Both the position numbers and the translations under genes were made by a program. A stretch of DNA of 50,165 nucleotides from the IMG/VR virus record IMGVR_UViG_3300027579_000002, positions 1 through 50,165 of that record; one strand, 5' to 3'. The DNA comes from a virus. This document shows positions 19,761-28,141 of this stretch, piece after piece (position 1 is the first letter of the stretch; the number at the start of each line of letters is the position of its first letter). A model generated the notes under the pieces. That model did not search any database. It was not told the DNA's origin and saw nothing but the letters and a program-made list of their open reading frames with translations.

Positions 19761-19904
19761 ATGAGCGGCGCAGAATGGTTTGTTATTGGTGGCATCATTA
19801 TTGCCGCCGCCGACCAAATTCTTGATCGTTCCCCTTGGAAAAGCAATAACGTTCTTCAGCTTCTTCTTGAAGGCTTGAAGACTATTTTTCGCGTGAAGGG
19901 CTGA
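19761..19904 (+). CDS. Small holin-like protein (47 aa)
   Basis: ATG 19761 encodes MSGAEWFVIGGIIIAAADQI, a hydrophobic first helix, then LDRSPWKSNNVLQLLLEGLK and a basic end (TIFRVKG). It lies between the coiled-coil membrane protein and the endolysin, four bases before the latter. Short size, one helix and basic tail fit a holin or an accessory membrane protein. Comparable small WFVIGGIIIAAADQ-type proteins with a DRSPWKSNN segment are typical cyanophage orphan genes. Confidence 0.45.
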   Translation: MSGAEWFVIGGIIIAAADQILDRSPWKSNNVLQLLLEGLKTIFRVKG

Positions 19905-19908
19905 GGCC

Positions 19909-20853
19909 ATGTGGCCGTCAAATCGAGCATTCTGGGATGAATGCTTCCAAATTGCTCGTAAATATGGCGCTCGATATCCAGAGCTGGTAGCTGCACAATG
20001 CTGCCTAGAAAGTGGCTTTGGGAATCATACTTCTGGAAAGCATAATTATCTAGGCCTAAAAGGAAGTGGCACCACCACTTCTACGCAAGAATGGTATGAC
20101 GGTCAATGGGTGACCATTAAAGCTGGTTTTATTGATTTCCCTAGTCTTGCTGCTTGCATTGAATATTTAATCACGCGATGGTATAAAGACTATCGTCACT
20201 TTAAGGGCATCAATAATGCCCCTAATCGCTATGCAGCGGCGCGTATGCTCAAGGAGCAATCGTATGCCACGGATCCCGATTACCCCGCAAAACTGTCTAA
20301 GCTCATGAAGGAATATGCTCCTGAGAGCACTGCTTTTACTATGATTGGCCCCAAGAAACGTCCGCAAGATTTTGGCTTTAAGAAAGGCGATTCACATTTA
20401 ATTGTGAACGATGCAGTGGAAACCATGAAGGCTTTCTCATTTGAAGGGAAGCTCTTATGGGAAATCCCTTGTCTTGCTCGTGGACAATATAGTGATTTTG
20501 AATGGAAGATTACAAATTCAGACACTCCTCCAGGGATCTATAAAATTGGTGCCATTTACAAAGACTATGAGAAAGTGGGCGACAAGCCTGCTTATGATCG
20601 CACCCTCATGGCTTACGGCTGGTACAGCTTTGACATGGTCGAACTAGAAAATCAAGAAGCCGGCAATGGTAGGGCTGGAATTATGGTGCATGGTGGCGGA
20701 AGCGCAAATGGTTGGCCGGGAGCATGGGCTCCCAAGCAGCCATTAGTCCCCACTCATGGTTGCGTGCGTTGTCACAACATTGACTTGCGCGACAAAATCC
20801 TTCCGCTCACCAAAACCGGCACTGTCTTTATTAGCGTCTATCAAGAAGGTTAA
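19909..20853 (+). CDS. Endolysin: GH73-type glucosaminidase fused to L,D-transpeptidase-like domain (314 aa)
   Basis: The N-terminal domain (about 1-140) carries LVAAQCCLESGFGNH with Glu34, NYLGLKG and T-x-QEWYDGQW with Glu61, then YATDPDYPAKL, all as in GH73/FlgJ N-acetylglucosaminidases. After a hinge near residue 145, residues 160-314 form a YkuD-type L,D-transpeptidase: H261 in MVHGGG and PTHGCVR at 281-287 with catalytic Cys285, the family motif H-x(n)-[S/T]-H-G-C-V-R. GH73 cuts glycan chains; the second domain would act on peptide stems, normally by making 3-3 links or exchanging residues, which is unexpected in a lysis enzyme. It lies after two small membrane proteins. Confidence 0.8.
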   Translation: MWPSNRAFWDECFQIARKYGARYPELVAAQCCLESGFGNHTSGKHNYLGLKGSGTTTSTQEWYDGQWVTIKAGFIDFPSLAACIEYLITRWYKDYRHFKGINNAPNRYAAARMLKEQSYATDPDYPAKLSKLMKEYAPESTAFTMIGPKKRPQDFGFKKGDSHLIVNDAVETMKAFSFEGKLLWEIPCLARGQYSDFEWKITNSDTPPGIYKIGAIYKDYEKVGDKPAYDRTLMAYGWYSFDMVELENQEAGNGRAGIMVHGGGSANGWPGAWAPKQPLVPTHGCVRCHNIDLRDKILPLTKTGTVFISVYQEG

Positions 20854-21056
20854 TTACTTAAGCCCAGAAGCACCCTGAGGCGCTTCCATTTAGCAAGCTC
20901 CTTCTCGTGGTAGTCCTCCCAAGAAGCGATGGTTTCGCTCAGTGCCTTACAGGCCATTGCTGGATCATCGTCTGTCAGTAGCTCAGCAAGAATGTCCGAA
21001 AGATGCTCCGTCTGTTGCTTGTACCACTCGCCTTCTGCAACGAAAGGAAAAGCCAT
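20850..21056 (-). CDS. Hypothetical helical acidic protein (68 aa)
   Basis: ATG 21056, MAFPFVAEGEWYKQQTEHLS. An all-helical, acidic protein with a basic end (EKELAKWKRLRVLLGLSN). It meets the endolysin gene tail to tail with a four-base overlap and is the last gene of the minus-strand virion block. Function unknown. Confidence 0.55.
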   Translation of the reverse strand: MAFPFVAEGEWYKQQTEHLSDILAELLTDDDPAMACKALSETIASWEDYHEKELAKWKRLRVLLGLSN

Positions 21057-21092
21057 GGAAAGGGGTAGCATGGTGCTGCCCCAGCATAGCTT

Positions 21093-22319
21093 CTATAGCG
21101 TTTCAATCCAGCCCAACATGCCAGTTGCTTTAGCGTTGCCAGAGCTTGTCACTGTAAGGAACAGTTCATCGCTAACTCCGCTTCCATTGACGCCCAAGGA
21201 AAGGCTAAGCCCATCTTGCACATCGATTTCCACTGAACCAGCGCTGTAGTAAAGACCAGCATTAACAGTGGTTCCGCCGGAAACAATGCTGCCAGCAGAG
21301 GTGGTTTCCACATTTCCCCTGCCATTGGCACTAGCGGTCCAAGTAACGCCAGAAGTGGTTGGATTACGACGAAGCTTCCATTCAATCGTGGTATTATCCT
21401 CCGTCACTAAATCAACTTTCACTGGAATGATCACATTATCAGTGCGGCCACTTGCCATGCGAATGCCGGCAACGATACGCTCACCAGTGATATTAGGAAT
21501 TGAACCAAGAGCAGGAGAAATTGCATAAACTTCGCCATAGGGTTGATACCCGCCTTCGCTTGCAACAGTGGAGCAAATTTGCTTCATTGTTGCGCCACTA
21601 GCGCTTGTTGCATATTTTGCAATGCGATAGGTTTGTGGCAATACTGCCGCTGTCATATAGACGCTACTAATATTATTTGCATGGAGGAATTCATGGCAAT
21701 AATAATATTCGCCATCAAGAATAAAACCACAACGTGCCCGTCCTGCCCCTAACCATTCAAGATCAGTGGTAAAGATGTTGGCCTTTGAAAAATCAAGCCA
21801 CGAAGCAGTGTCAATATTCCATTGATCCTGATTAATAACGTTTTCAGTGACAACGCCAGAATACTTTCCTCTTACCACTAGCTGAAGAGTGGTGCCACTG
21901 GCACGAAGAATGATTCCATTGTTGTCATCAAATAGTCCCACTTCCTGAATAACACCACTCGCCGGCATTGACCCAGCAAAGCTTTGAATGGAAAGCAAAG
22001 ACTTTCCTGGCTGATAAGGAAACCTTCGCCGAGTGCGCCTCATTACGCTGTCACCAGAGGCGGTGGTGACAGTCATATTGATAGAGCTTTGATTCGCATC
22101 ATGAACAGACGATGCAGAACCAGTGATGGTTTCATTCCACACATCACTACGTTTGTCGTAACGAAGTACGGAATCAAATAGCGTATATGGCTGGCTTACG
22201 CGCTTACGTGCAAAGGCATCCACTTCTCCGCTGTCAATACCACGACGAATAATTTGACCACGATAATCGGCGGCAATTGCAGTTTCAAACTGGTCACCGC
22301 CTCTAACTACTTGTCCCAT
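21093..22319 (-). CDS. Virion structural protein, GDQFETA family (408 aa)
   Basis: ATG 22319, MGQVVRGGDQFETAIAADYR. Recurrent features are GEVDAFARKRVSQPYTLFDS, FPYQPGKSLL, a DLEWLGAGRARCGFILDG segment and a TMKQICSTVASEGGY segment. I recall closely similar large proteins in cyanophages, annotated as virion structural proteins without an assigned place in the particle. The rest is Ser/Thr/Gly-rich and beta-rich. It ends the tail-fibre cluster, 25 bases after the 829-aa gene. A fibre or adhesin role is inferred. Confidence 0.65.
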   Translation of the reverse strand: MGQVVRGGDQFETAIAADYRGQIIRRGIDSGEVDAFARKRVSQPYTLFDSVLRYDKRSDVWNETITGSASSVHDANQSSINMTVTTASGDSVMRRTRRRFPYQPGKSLLSIQSFAGSMPASGVIQEVGLFDDNNGIILRASGTTLQLVVRGKYSGVVTENVINQDQWNIDTASWLDFSKANIFTTDLEWLGAGRARCGFILDGEYYYCHEFLHANNISSVYMTAAVLPQTYRIAKYATSASGATMKQICSTVASEGGYQPYGEVYAISPALGSIPNITGERIVAGIRMASGRTDNVIIPVKVDLVTEDNTTIEWKLRRNPTTSGVTWTASANGRGNVETTSAGSIVSGGTTVNAGLYYSAGSVEIDVQDGLSLSLGVNGSGVSDELFLTVTSSGNAKATGMLGWIETL

Positions 22320-22344
22320 GAAAATAGCCCTTTATTTAAGTCTA

Positions 22345-24834
22345 TTATGGAGCAGTATATCCTTGAGCATTGACATACACTTGAGCGCCGGAGGCTACAC
22401 AAGCAAAGTTTAAAGCAGCATTAGCGGACGTTTTCAATGGATTATTAAAAACAATTTGATCTGTTGATGTCATGGTTCCACTGAGGTGTCCGCGCCAAAT
22501 TACAGTACTACCATCCTTTACTACGGCTTCTGTCACCGTAGCATTCGCGTTTTTAACCGCCAAAGAAGTGAGATAGCGTCTTAAACCAGCACCGGCAGCG
22601 CCAGCTAATGCCACGTCTGCTGTGTTTGAAATGCCACTACTAGTTGCAGCGTAGGACCATTCAAGCTCAGGAATTTGATATGGACGAGTGATTAATGCAC
22701 CTTGTAAAGTGGTGATTAGATCAGCCGTATCGCCAGTGGCAACGTTTGCGTAGTTGGCAGTGAGAGCACGTCCTGCAATCCTTACAGGGTTACCAGCAAC
22801 CGCAGCATCGTGCGCTGCAGAGCCTGCAGTATTAAGCGCATTAACGCTTGCTTGGTGAGTTAACTGTACTGGAACAGAAGCTGCTTGCGTTGAATTAGCT
22901 TGAATCTCCACTCTTTCACGGAGATAATCAAAAATACGAACAAAGCCAATTCGTGCGTCTGTACGTTTAATGATCGTACCGCCAGCATTTGTAGTGGTAA
23001 AAGTGGCAGGAAGAACAGTTCCTCCAATGGGAAGTAAAGTTATTGTCGTAGTAGCAACGTTTGCAACTTTATAGACGCCATCCACATTTAAAGATGCACC
23101 AGTCGAATCGTTTCTACAGCTATAAACATTCACATAGTCCCCAACTGAAGCGGCCCAGTTGCCGCTACCAACGAGAGTTAATGCAGTGCCATCGTTGGCT
23201 GCAGACTGAATGGCAACAGTTGTAAAGGCGGCAGGAATGCTTCCGCCTTGCACTCGCGCCACCATGCCACCATAACTGGTAGCAGTGGCAGAAGCACCAA
23301 AAGCAATGGTGAAAGAAGTGGACGTGGGGGTGGAGGCAACTGCAGTGGCAGTAGTCAAGTTGGCGAAGTTAGTTTGATCACGAATGCCATAGATGACAAT
23401 TTGATCACCAGTTGTTAAACCATGCGCTGTTGACGTTGTAATTGTGGCAGTGGTAGAGCCGGCTTTGACTGCAGAAACAATTTGTGCAGTTGGAACAGTA
23501 AGCCCTTTATTATTGGTAAATCGAAAACGCAGCTTATATTGTTTTGTAAAATCAGGAACCACCTGCGTTCTAAATATCCTGGCATTCAACGCACCAATAC
23601 TGTCAACTGCAGCATCTTGATACTGAGCCCTGTCTGCCTGCAAAATATATCTAAATTCAGTGGCTGGAAACCATGAGTAAGTGAAAGCAGCATTAATACC
23701 TTGTGTTCCAACAGTCGTGTTGACGGTTGTTGAATGGTTACCATTCGCAGCACCGCCAGGAAGAACATCGCCACTATTGGCGCGCACGTATAAAGATGAG
23801 TTAGTGGCAGTAGCGTTCTCAAAAATTTGCGACATCCCATCCCTTGCATATCCCAATGCAGAGCGCTGGTAAACAAAACCGGAAGTAAATGGACCTGCCG
23901 TTACAGAAGGAATGGTACCACCAGGTCCAGCAGTGCAAGTGAACTGCGTGGTAGAAGGAATGGTCGCAACAACTAAAGACGGATAGTTAAATCGACTATC
24001 ACTCACTCCATAAATACCAATACGCTTGCCAGGAACAAGACCATGGGCGCCTGACGTATTAACTGTCAAAGTGGTAGTTGATTGCGAAATACTTGCAATG
24101 GTTAATTCAGAAGGAGGGGTGAGACCTGCGTCTGTGCTAATAATTTCTACTGACAGCTCTTGTCCCAATACTCGCTGGGACATACTTAAGCCAACTGCAG
24201 CCTCTAAAGGCATGTCATAGTTAGTGATTCCCTGTAAAACTGTTTCTCCGTCTGCGACTAGAGGATCTTTAGAAATAACTAGATAGGACGCAGACATTGC
24301 ATTTCCATCTAGCTGAACAAGGTCCCCCGAAGCTGTAGTTAAAGTCCAATTAGTTCCAGGAGAAAAGCTTTCAAACGATTCCCTGAATTTAGTAGTAATA
24401 TTCGCAGGGTAAACATTTACGCCGCTAGCGATGGCAGTTCTAATGCCAGACGCAGTGGCTTCAGACGCAGCTCCAGACGGTAATGGTAAACTTGCAATGC
24501 TTGCAGGTACTGGATTGCCGCTATCATTGCTAATCTCTACGCTTGCATTAGCAATCTCCACTTGAATATCTGCGCCATCATCAACAAAAAGCTGCACTTT
24601 ATCTGCAGCGTTCATGCCGCTAGTGTCAGCATTAAGGAATAGCGTCGTATTTCCCGAAACGCTGCTAACACTACCGCCTCGTGCCGGCGAATTGAATTGA
24701 TAAATAACTACATTATCAGTGACATTTGTAGCAAGCAAAAATTGCTCTAGCGGAAAAATACCGCTAATCGTAATACTGCCAGAGCCAGCAACGCCAGGCG
24801 AGAATGTATAGCCAGAAACGAGATATTTAGCCAT
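22345..24834 (-). CDS. Large Ser/Thr-rich virion protein, fibre-like (829 aa)
   Basis: ATG 24834, MAKYLVSGYTFSPGVAGSGS. It is low in Cys and Lys and rich in Thr, Ala, Ser and Gly. Twice it has an S-T-T-A/L-T-I/V-x-TSTAHGLTTGDQI-like unit (IVSAVKAGSTTATITTSTAH; SISQSTTTLTVNTSGAHGLV), a pattern typical of phage baseplate and fibre proteins with Ig/hub-like repeats. The C-terminus (ANAALNFACVASGAQVYVNA) is beta-rich. Probably a tail-tip adhesin or structural component. Confidence 0.55.
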   Translation of the reverse strand: MAKYLVSGYTFSPGVAGSGSITISGIFPLEQFLLATNVTDNVVIYQFNSPARGGSVSSVSGNTTLFLNADTSGMNAADKVQLFVDDGADIQVEIANASVEISNDSGNPVPASIASLPLPSGAASEATASGIRTAIASGVNVYPANITTKFRESFESFSPGTNWTLTTASGDLVQLDGNAMSASYLVISKDPLVADGETVLQGITNYDMPLEAAVGLSMSQRVLGQELSVEIISTDAGLTPPSELTIASISQSTTTLTVNTSGAHGLVPGKRIGIYGVSDSRFNYPSLVVATIPSTTQFTCTAGPGGTIPSVTAGPFTSGFVYQRSALGYARDGMSQIFENATATNSSLYVRANSGDVLPGGAANGNHSTTVNTTVGTQGINAAFTYSWFPATEFRYILQADRAQYQDAAVDSIGALNARIFRTQVVPDFTKQYKLRFRFTNNKGLTVPTAQIVSAVKAGSTTATITTSTAHGLTTGDQIVIYGIRDQTNFANLTTATAVASTPTSTSFTIAFGASATATSYGGMVARVQGGSIPAAFTTVAIQSAANDGTALTLVGSGNWAASVGDYVNVYSCRNDSTGASLNVDGVYKVANVATTTITLLPIGGTVLPATFTTTNAGGTIIKRTDARIGFVRIFDYLRERVEIQANSTQAASVPVQLTHQASVNALNTAGSAAHDAAVAGNPVRIAGRALTANYANVATGDTADLITTLQGALITRPYQIPELEWSYAATSSGISNTADVALAGAAGAGLRRYLTSLAVKNANATVTEAVVKDGSTVIWRGHLSGTMTSTDQIVFNNPLKTSANAALNFACVASGAQVYVNAQGYTAP

Positions 24835-25086
24835 TCATCCTAAAGCAATGGAATAAGCAATAGCGTTATCGTTGTCTCCTTGTGGTCCTTGCGCTCCAAC
24901 TGAAGACGCAACCACCATAGAAGAAGCAACGGAATCACTATTAATGATAGCTGCATTAGTGCTTGAAGCACTGACGATAACAGCATTGCCATCATCGCTA
25001 GAAAAGATGGCGCTAGACCCTGTATTATTTTCGCCAATTAATGCAACACTGCCATTAGCAGTCGAAATGAGAGATACTTCCGGCAT
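24835..25086 (-). CDS. Small virion-type protein with short collagen-like triplets (83 aa)
   Basis: The stop lies directly before ATG 24834. MPEVSLISTANGSVALIGEN is a Ser/Ala-rich beta-repeat (xVSLIxxAxxSVxLxG), and near the end GAQGPQGDN gives three G-x-y triplets. Small proteins of this type may be fibre attachment or folding modules. Function inferred from position only. Confidence 0.45.
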   Translation of the reverse strand: MPEVSLISTANGSVALIGENNTGSSAIFSSDDGNAVIVSASSTNAAIINSDSVASSMVVASSVGAQGPQGDNDNAIAYSIALG

Positions 25087-25090
25087 GAAA

Positions 25091-25663
25091 TTAAGCGCGT
25101 GAATAAGTGGCTTGAACAGTCATCTTGCCAGTAAGCCAATAATATCGCTCGCCTCCAGATGAAGTGAGACTCACGTCATAACCAAACTGTCCAGTTTCAA
25201 AGCCAGAAGTGGTGGCAGGAGAAAGTTCAAGCTGAAACAAACCATTTGCTGCATCAATTAACGATGGAGAGAAAGTGCCCACATATTGATTTTCAAGAAG
25301 CCCGCGAATATCAGAATCAACAGTATATCCACTTAAATTAATGGGAGTGCTCACGTAATGCGTACCACTAGCGGTACCATGAAGAGCTAGGCTTGTTCCC
25401 CCAGAAGAAGCTGACACTTTGAAAGAATCGTTAGTTAAACCACTTGCAATGACATAGTAGACAGTATTGTCAGTCATCCCGCAAGGTAATGCGCCTCCAG
25501 CAAATACCACTTTCTGACCACTGTTAAAGCCATGGCAGCTAGTAGTAAATGTGCTTCCAGAAATATCAATTGTTGTTTGCTTCTGGTTTTCAGTGGCTCT
25601 AAACTGATTTTTCCAAGTGGCATTTTGCAATACCACTATGTCATAAGTGGCTGGATAAATCAT
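25091..25663 (-). CDS. Virion protein, tail-tip type (190 aa)
   Basis: ATG 25663, MIYPATYDIVVLQNATWKNQ. Beta-rich, with a TFTTSCHGFNSGQKVVF segment that parallels the HGL-x-x-G-(D/K) units of the 829-aa protein. The N-terminal YDIVVLQNATWK is like virion proteins of T4-like cyanophages (from memory). The end (YWLTGKMTVQATYSRA) is beta-hairpin-like. Possibly a baseplate or fibre adaptor; not certain. Confidence 0.5.
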   Translation of the reverse strand: MIYPATYDIVVLQNATWKNQFRATENQKQTTIDISGSTFTTSCHGFNSGQKVVFAGGALPCGMTDNTVYYVIASGLTNDSFKVSASSGGTSLALHGTASGTHYVSTPINLSGYTVDSDIRGLLENQYVGTFSPSLIDAANGLFQLELSPATTSGFETGQFGYDVSLTSSGGERYYWLTGKMTVQATYSRA

Positions 25664-25712
25664 TGCTCACTGGCTAATTAGCTTCATTATAGCTTTGTTC
25701 TTGCCATTAAAA

Positions 25713-25730
25713 AAGGAGCTAACGCTCCTT
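25713..25730 (-). terminator. Rho-independent terminator after the 46-aa basic protein gene
   Basis: On the minus strand AAGGAGC-GTTA-GCTCCTT is followed by TTTTTAATGG. It lies eight bases after the gene's stop. Confidence 0.75.
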
Positions 25731-25737
25731 GAAATAA

Positions 25738-25878
25738 TCATCCCTTGCCTTGGCCGCGAGAAAGTTTGCGGCCGTGAGATGCTTTGCTATGTTTTCCTTG
25801 GCCTTGCTTTGTAAGCTTTGGCTTGCCAGCTTGATGTAGCTTTTGACCGCTAATACCAATCTTTGATTTTGCTGCCAT
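25738..25878 (-). CDS. Small very basic protein (46 aa)
   Basis: ATG 25878 gives MAAKSKIGISGQKLHQAGKP and continues KLTKQGQGKHSKASHGRKLS to RGQGKG. About a third of the residues are Lys/Arg/His. I recall short basic proteins of the same pattern (KSKxGxxGxKxxQxGxPxxTRQG, ending SRGQGK) in cyanophages. Its close spacing to the 103-aa gene (three bases) and its own terminator support it as real; a longer frame here is a shadow. It might bind nucleic acid or the capsid interior. Confidence 0.6.
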   Translation of the reverse strand: MAAKSKIGISGQKLHQAGKPKLTKQGQGKHSKASHGRKLSRGQGKG

Positions 25879-25881
25879 TTA

Positions 25882-26193
25882 TCAAGCCCAAGGAAGACCA
25901 GTGCCAGTGGTGGGAGTACGTTGCTGTTCAATTTGAACGGCAAGAGCAGCTTCAATTTCTGCTACTTTCTCATCGCCAAACTTTTCTTTCACCCAGCCGA
26001 TGACAATTTCGGGAGTGAGCTGAGCGTAAGGAATGGCATTGTCCTCGTCAGGAGCTTCAAGACCAAGACTGCCATAGGCCGAACTTGCATAGGTGCCATC
26101 ATCGGCAGAAATTGTATAGTGAACAGTGCCCACGTAACCATTTGAAAGCGTGCGGTCCATATTGGCCACCGCCCATGTGTAAGTAATTGCCAT
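25882..26193 (-). CDS. Conserved cyanophage-type small protein (103 aa)
   Basis: ATG 26193, MAITYTWAVANMDRTLSNGY. A Trp-Ala-Val start, beta strands with VGTVHYTISADDGTYASSAY, then IPYAQLTPEIVIGWVKEKFG and a helix, end in a Thr/Gly-rich tail. Small proteins with YTWxV(x)NMDR ... VIGWVKxKLG are widespread in cyanophages next to fibre genes (I think Pfam lists them as DUF7936). Function unknown. Confidence 0.65.
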   Translation of the reverse strand: MAITYTWAVANMDRTLSNGYVGTVHYTISADDGTYASSAYGSLGLEAPDEDNAIPYAQLTPEIVIGWVKEKFGDEKVAEIEAALAVQIEQQRTPTTGTGLPWA

Positions 26194-26236
26194 GATCAGA
26201 AAGAATGGTCTTCGTTAGTTTAGCAATGGAAAAGAA

Positions 26237-26259
26237 GGCGGTTTCTTCGGGAAACCGCC
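26237..26259 (-). terminator. Terminator after the S74 fibre gene
   Basis: On the minus strand GGCGGTTTC-CCGAA-GAAACCGCC is followed by ttctttt. Arms of nine bases. Confidence 0.8.
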
Positions 26260-26279
26260 AGAGCTAGTAGCGATGTGGA

Positions 26280-28067
26280 CTACGCGCTTTCAAGAGCTGC
26301 AACTTTGGCCTTAAGTACGTCGATCTCAGCCAACGCCTCCTGCAGAGCCTTGGTCAGCGGTGCAATGAACTGGTCGTAACGCAGAGCCTGCTGGCTGTCG
26401 GGATCGTTTTTATCGGTTAACACCCATCCGCCAAAGTCAATACCGAACTCGTCGGCGACTGTCTTGACCTCTTGAGATGCAAATCCCCAGTGCGTACGAT
26501 TACCGGGAACGGGATGCTGCCTTGGATTTCCGTTTTCGTCTGGAATGGGAGCACCGTCTTCATCGCGCTCTATTTCATATCCACCAATCTTCCATTTGTA
26601 GGTAATAGGCCGGAGGCGCTTGATAAAATCAATACCATTTTCAATAGGCCGAATTTCCGTTTTGTCACGAATATCTGATGTTTGGATGGCTCCGTTGACA
26701 GCCCAAATAGCTGTCCAGCGAGCTGCTGATCCCCCACAAGAATAAGTATTATCTGTTGCAGGTAGTAAGTTTGACCAAAATGATGAGCCAGTATTATGTA
26801 AAATAGCGAGATTAACTGGTGATGCCCAATTACTGTTTTGTGCGCTTCTAATATAAGGACCAATTGCGCCCCCAGTAACGTAAGCTCCGAAGTGATATGA
26901 ATAGCGACCAACTTCCTGGCCAGCAAATATTTCTAGGCCAGGACCGCTGCCTCCGGCATCGTAAGAACCAGTATTGTTCTGAATAGTAACTCGTCCAGTA
27001 CTCCCAATCCTCATCCGCTCCGTTGGAGTACTCGCCCCGTCGGAGGTCGTGCTCAGTATGATTCGGCCTGGCATGTCACTAGTGCCAGGGGTGCCGTCTA
27101 CAACAACTCCTATGCTTGCAGCACGAATCCAGGCGCTGCCGTCGTATCCCGCTCCATGAATCTCAGTAAGAGTATCTCCGCTTGCCACGCTTGAGGGGCT
27201 TGCTTTGGTTCCGCGAGAACTACCAAGCCTTAATTGAGCCGCAAAGGCTACTGAACTACTGTTGCGGATAAAGATTCCGCTATCTGCGGTATTACCTTCA
27301 GTGCTGATTTGCAAAGGCGCCGTGCCATTTGCTGTATCCGCAGTAGACGTACCAACTAAGAGCCTGCCGGAGCTGTCGATGCGGGCGCGTTCTAAAGCAT
27401 CAGTGAAAACTAAGAAAGCTTTATTTTGTCCATCAAGCTTAAGTCCAGTTCGGACATCACCAAGCGATCCTCCACCGTAGGAGTAAATAAAGCCATTTCC
27501 GCTTGTGCCTATATCGCCCGAATAATTTATGTCTCCAGATACGTCGAGTTTTGATGCGGGGCTCGTAGTGCCAATCCCTACACGACCTGAACTGTCAATA
27601 AACAGTCGCCCAGTGCCATTAGTGGTTAGAGCTAGCTGGTCTGCACCAGGAGAGTAAATACCAGTATTTGCGTCCCCGCTAATAAATAGTCCTGGCGTGG
27701 AATCTGAGCCCGCGACAACACCAAACGCACCAGTCATCGTGTCGCCAGTGACGTTTACAAACTCACCAGCCTCACTGCGCCATGCAGCACCGTCCCAAAT
27801 CTTAAACACATAAGTGCCGCCACTGGTATCAAGCCATTGCTCGCCAAGGCTATTACCAGCAGTGCCGCCACTTGCAGGACTAACATTAGGAGCCGTTGCG
27901 CCAACATGCACAGGCCCCACTTTCACTAAATTACCATTGGTATCCTTAAAGAATGCTCCAGGACTACCACTTGCATAGTTAATGGCCAATTGTCCATCAA
28001 CCATGGACGCAGGATTAGGGCGCTTGTTAAGCGTCGATGAACGCAGATGCTGAAGAACACCAGCCAT
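26280..28067 (-). CDS. Tail fibre with C-terminal S74 intramolecular chaperone (595 aa)
   Basis: ATG 28067, MAGVLQHLRSSTLNKRPNPA. The N-terminus (PASMVDGQLAINYASGSPGA) is the usual fibre attachment start, followed by repetitive beta-rich sequence and G-R-V-G-I-G-T-T-S-P-A-S-K-L-D-V-S-G-D type units. The last 135 residues form an S74 peptidase domain: TSDIRDKTEIRPI with Ser and Lys five apart, then LRPITYKWK ... HWGFASQEVK, and a coiled C-terminus. In K1F endosialidase the Ser-Lys dyad cuts off this chaperone after trimerisation. Start codon follows a long hairpin that covers its ribosome site. Confidence 0.85.
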   Translation of the reverse strand: MAGVLQHLRSSTLNKRPNPASMVDGQLAINYASGSPGAFFKDTNGNLVKVGPVHVGATAPNVSPASGGTAGNSLGEQWLDTSGGTYVFKIWDGAAWRSEAGEFVNVTGDTMTGAFGVVAGSDSTPGLFISGDANTGIYSPGADQLALTTNGTGRLFIDSSGRVGIGTTSPASKLDVSGDINYSGDIGTSGNGFIYSYGGGSLGDVRTGLKLDGQNKAFLVFTDALERARIDSSGRLLVGTSTADTANGTAPLQISTEGNTADSGIFIRNSSSVAFAAQLRLGSSRGTKASPSSVASGDTLTEIHGAGYDGSAWIRAASIGVVVDGTPGTSDMPGRIILSTTSDGASTPTERMRIGSTGRVTIQNNTGSYDAGGSGPGLEIFAGQEVGRYSYHFGAYVTGGAIGPYIRSAQNSNWASPVNLAILHNTGSSFWSNLLPATDNTYSCGGSAARWTAIWAVNGAIQTSDIRDKTEIRPIENGIDFIKRLRPITYKWKIGGYEIERDEDGAPIPDENGNPRQHPVPGNRTHWGFASQEVKTVADEFGIDFGGWVLTDKNDPDSQQALRYDQFIAPLTKALQEALAEIDVLKAKVAALESA

Positions 28068-28071
28068 AATT

Positions 28072-28129
28072 AAAAGCCTTCCAGAATTACAGGAGACAAA
28101 TTAGTCTCTTGCAATTCTAAAAGGCTTTT
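28072..28129 (-). promoter_or_regulatory. Long stem-loop covering the ribosome site of the S74 fibre gene
   Basis: Arms at 28072-28097 and 28104-28129 pair at 22 of 26 positions around a six-base loop. On the minus strand the 3' arm contains GGAAGG, about 10 bases before ATG 28067, so the site would be inside the stem. It can also act as a terminator between the two fibre genes because the arms end in A4 and T4. Confidence 0.75.
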
Positions 28130-28141
28130 GTTTTCTAATGA

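Noticed and set aside
25719-25955. A 78-codon frame overlapping the 46-aa basic protein
   Set aside because: It has no good start, overlaps the neighbouring 103-aa gene and ends in the terminator stem; the 46-aa frame fits the spacing and composition.
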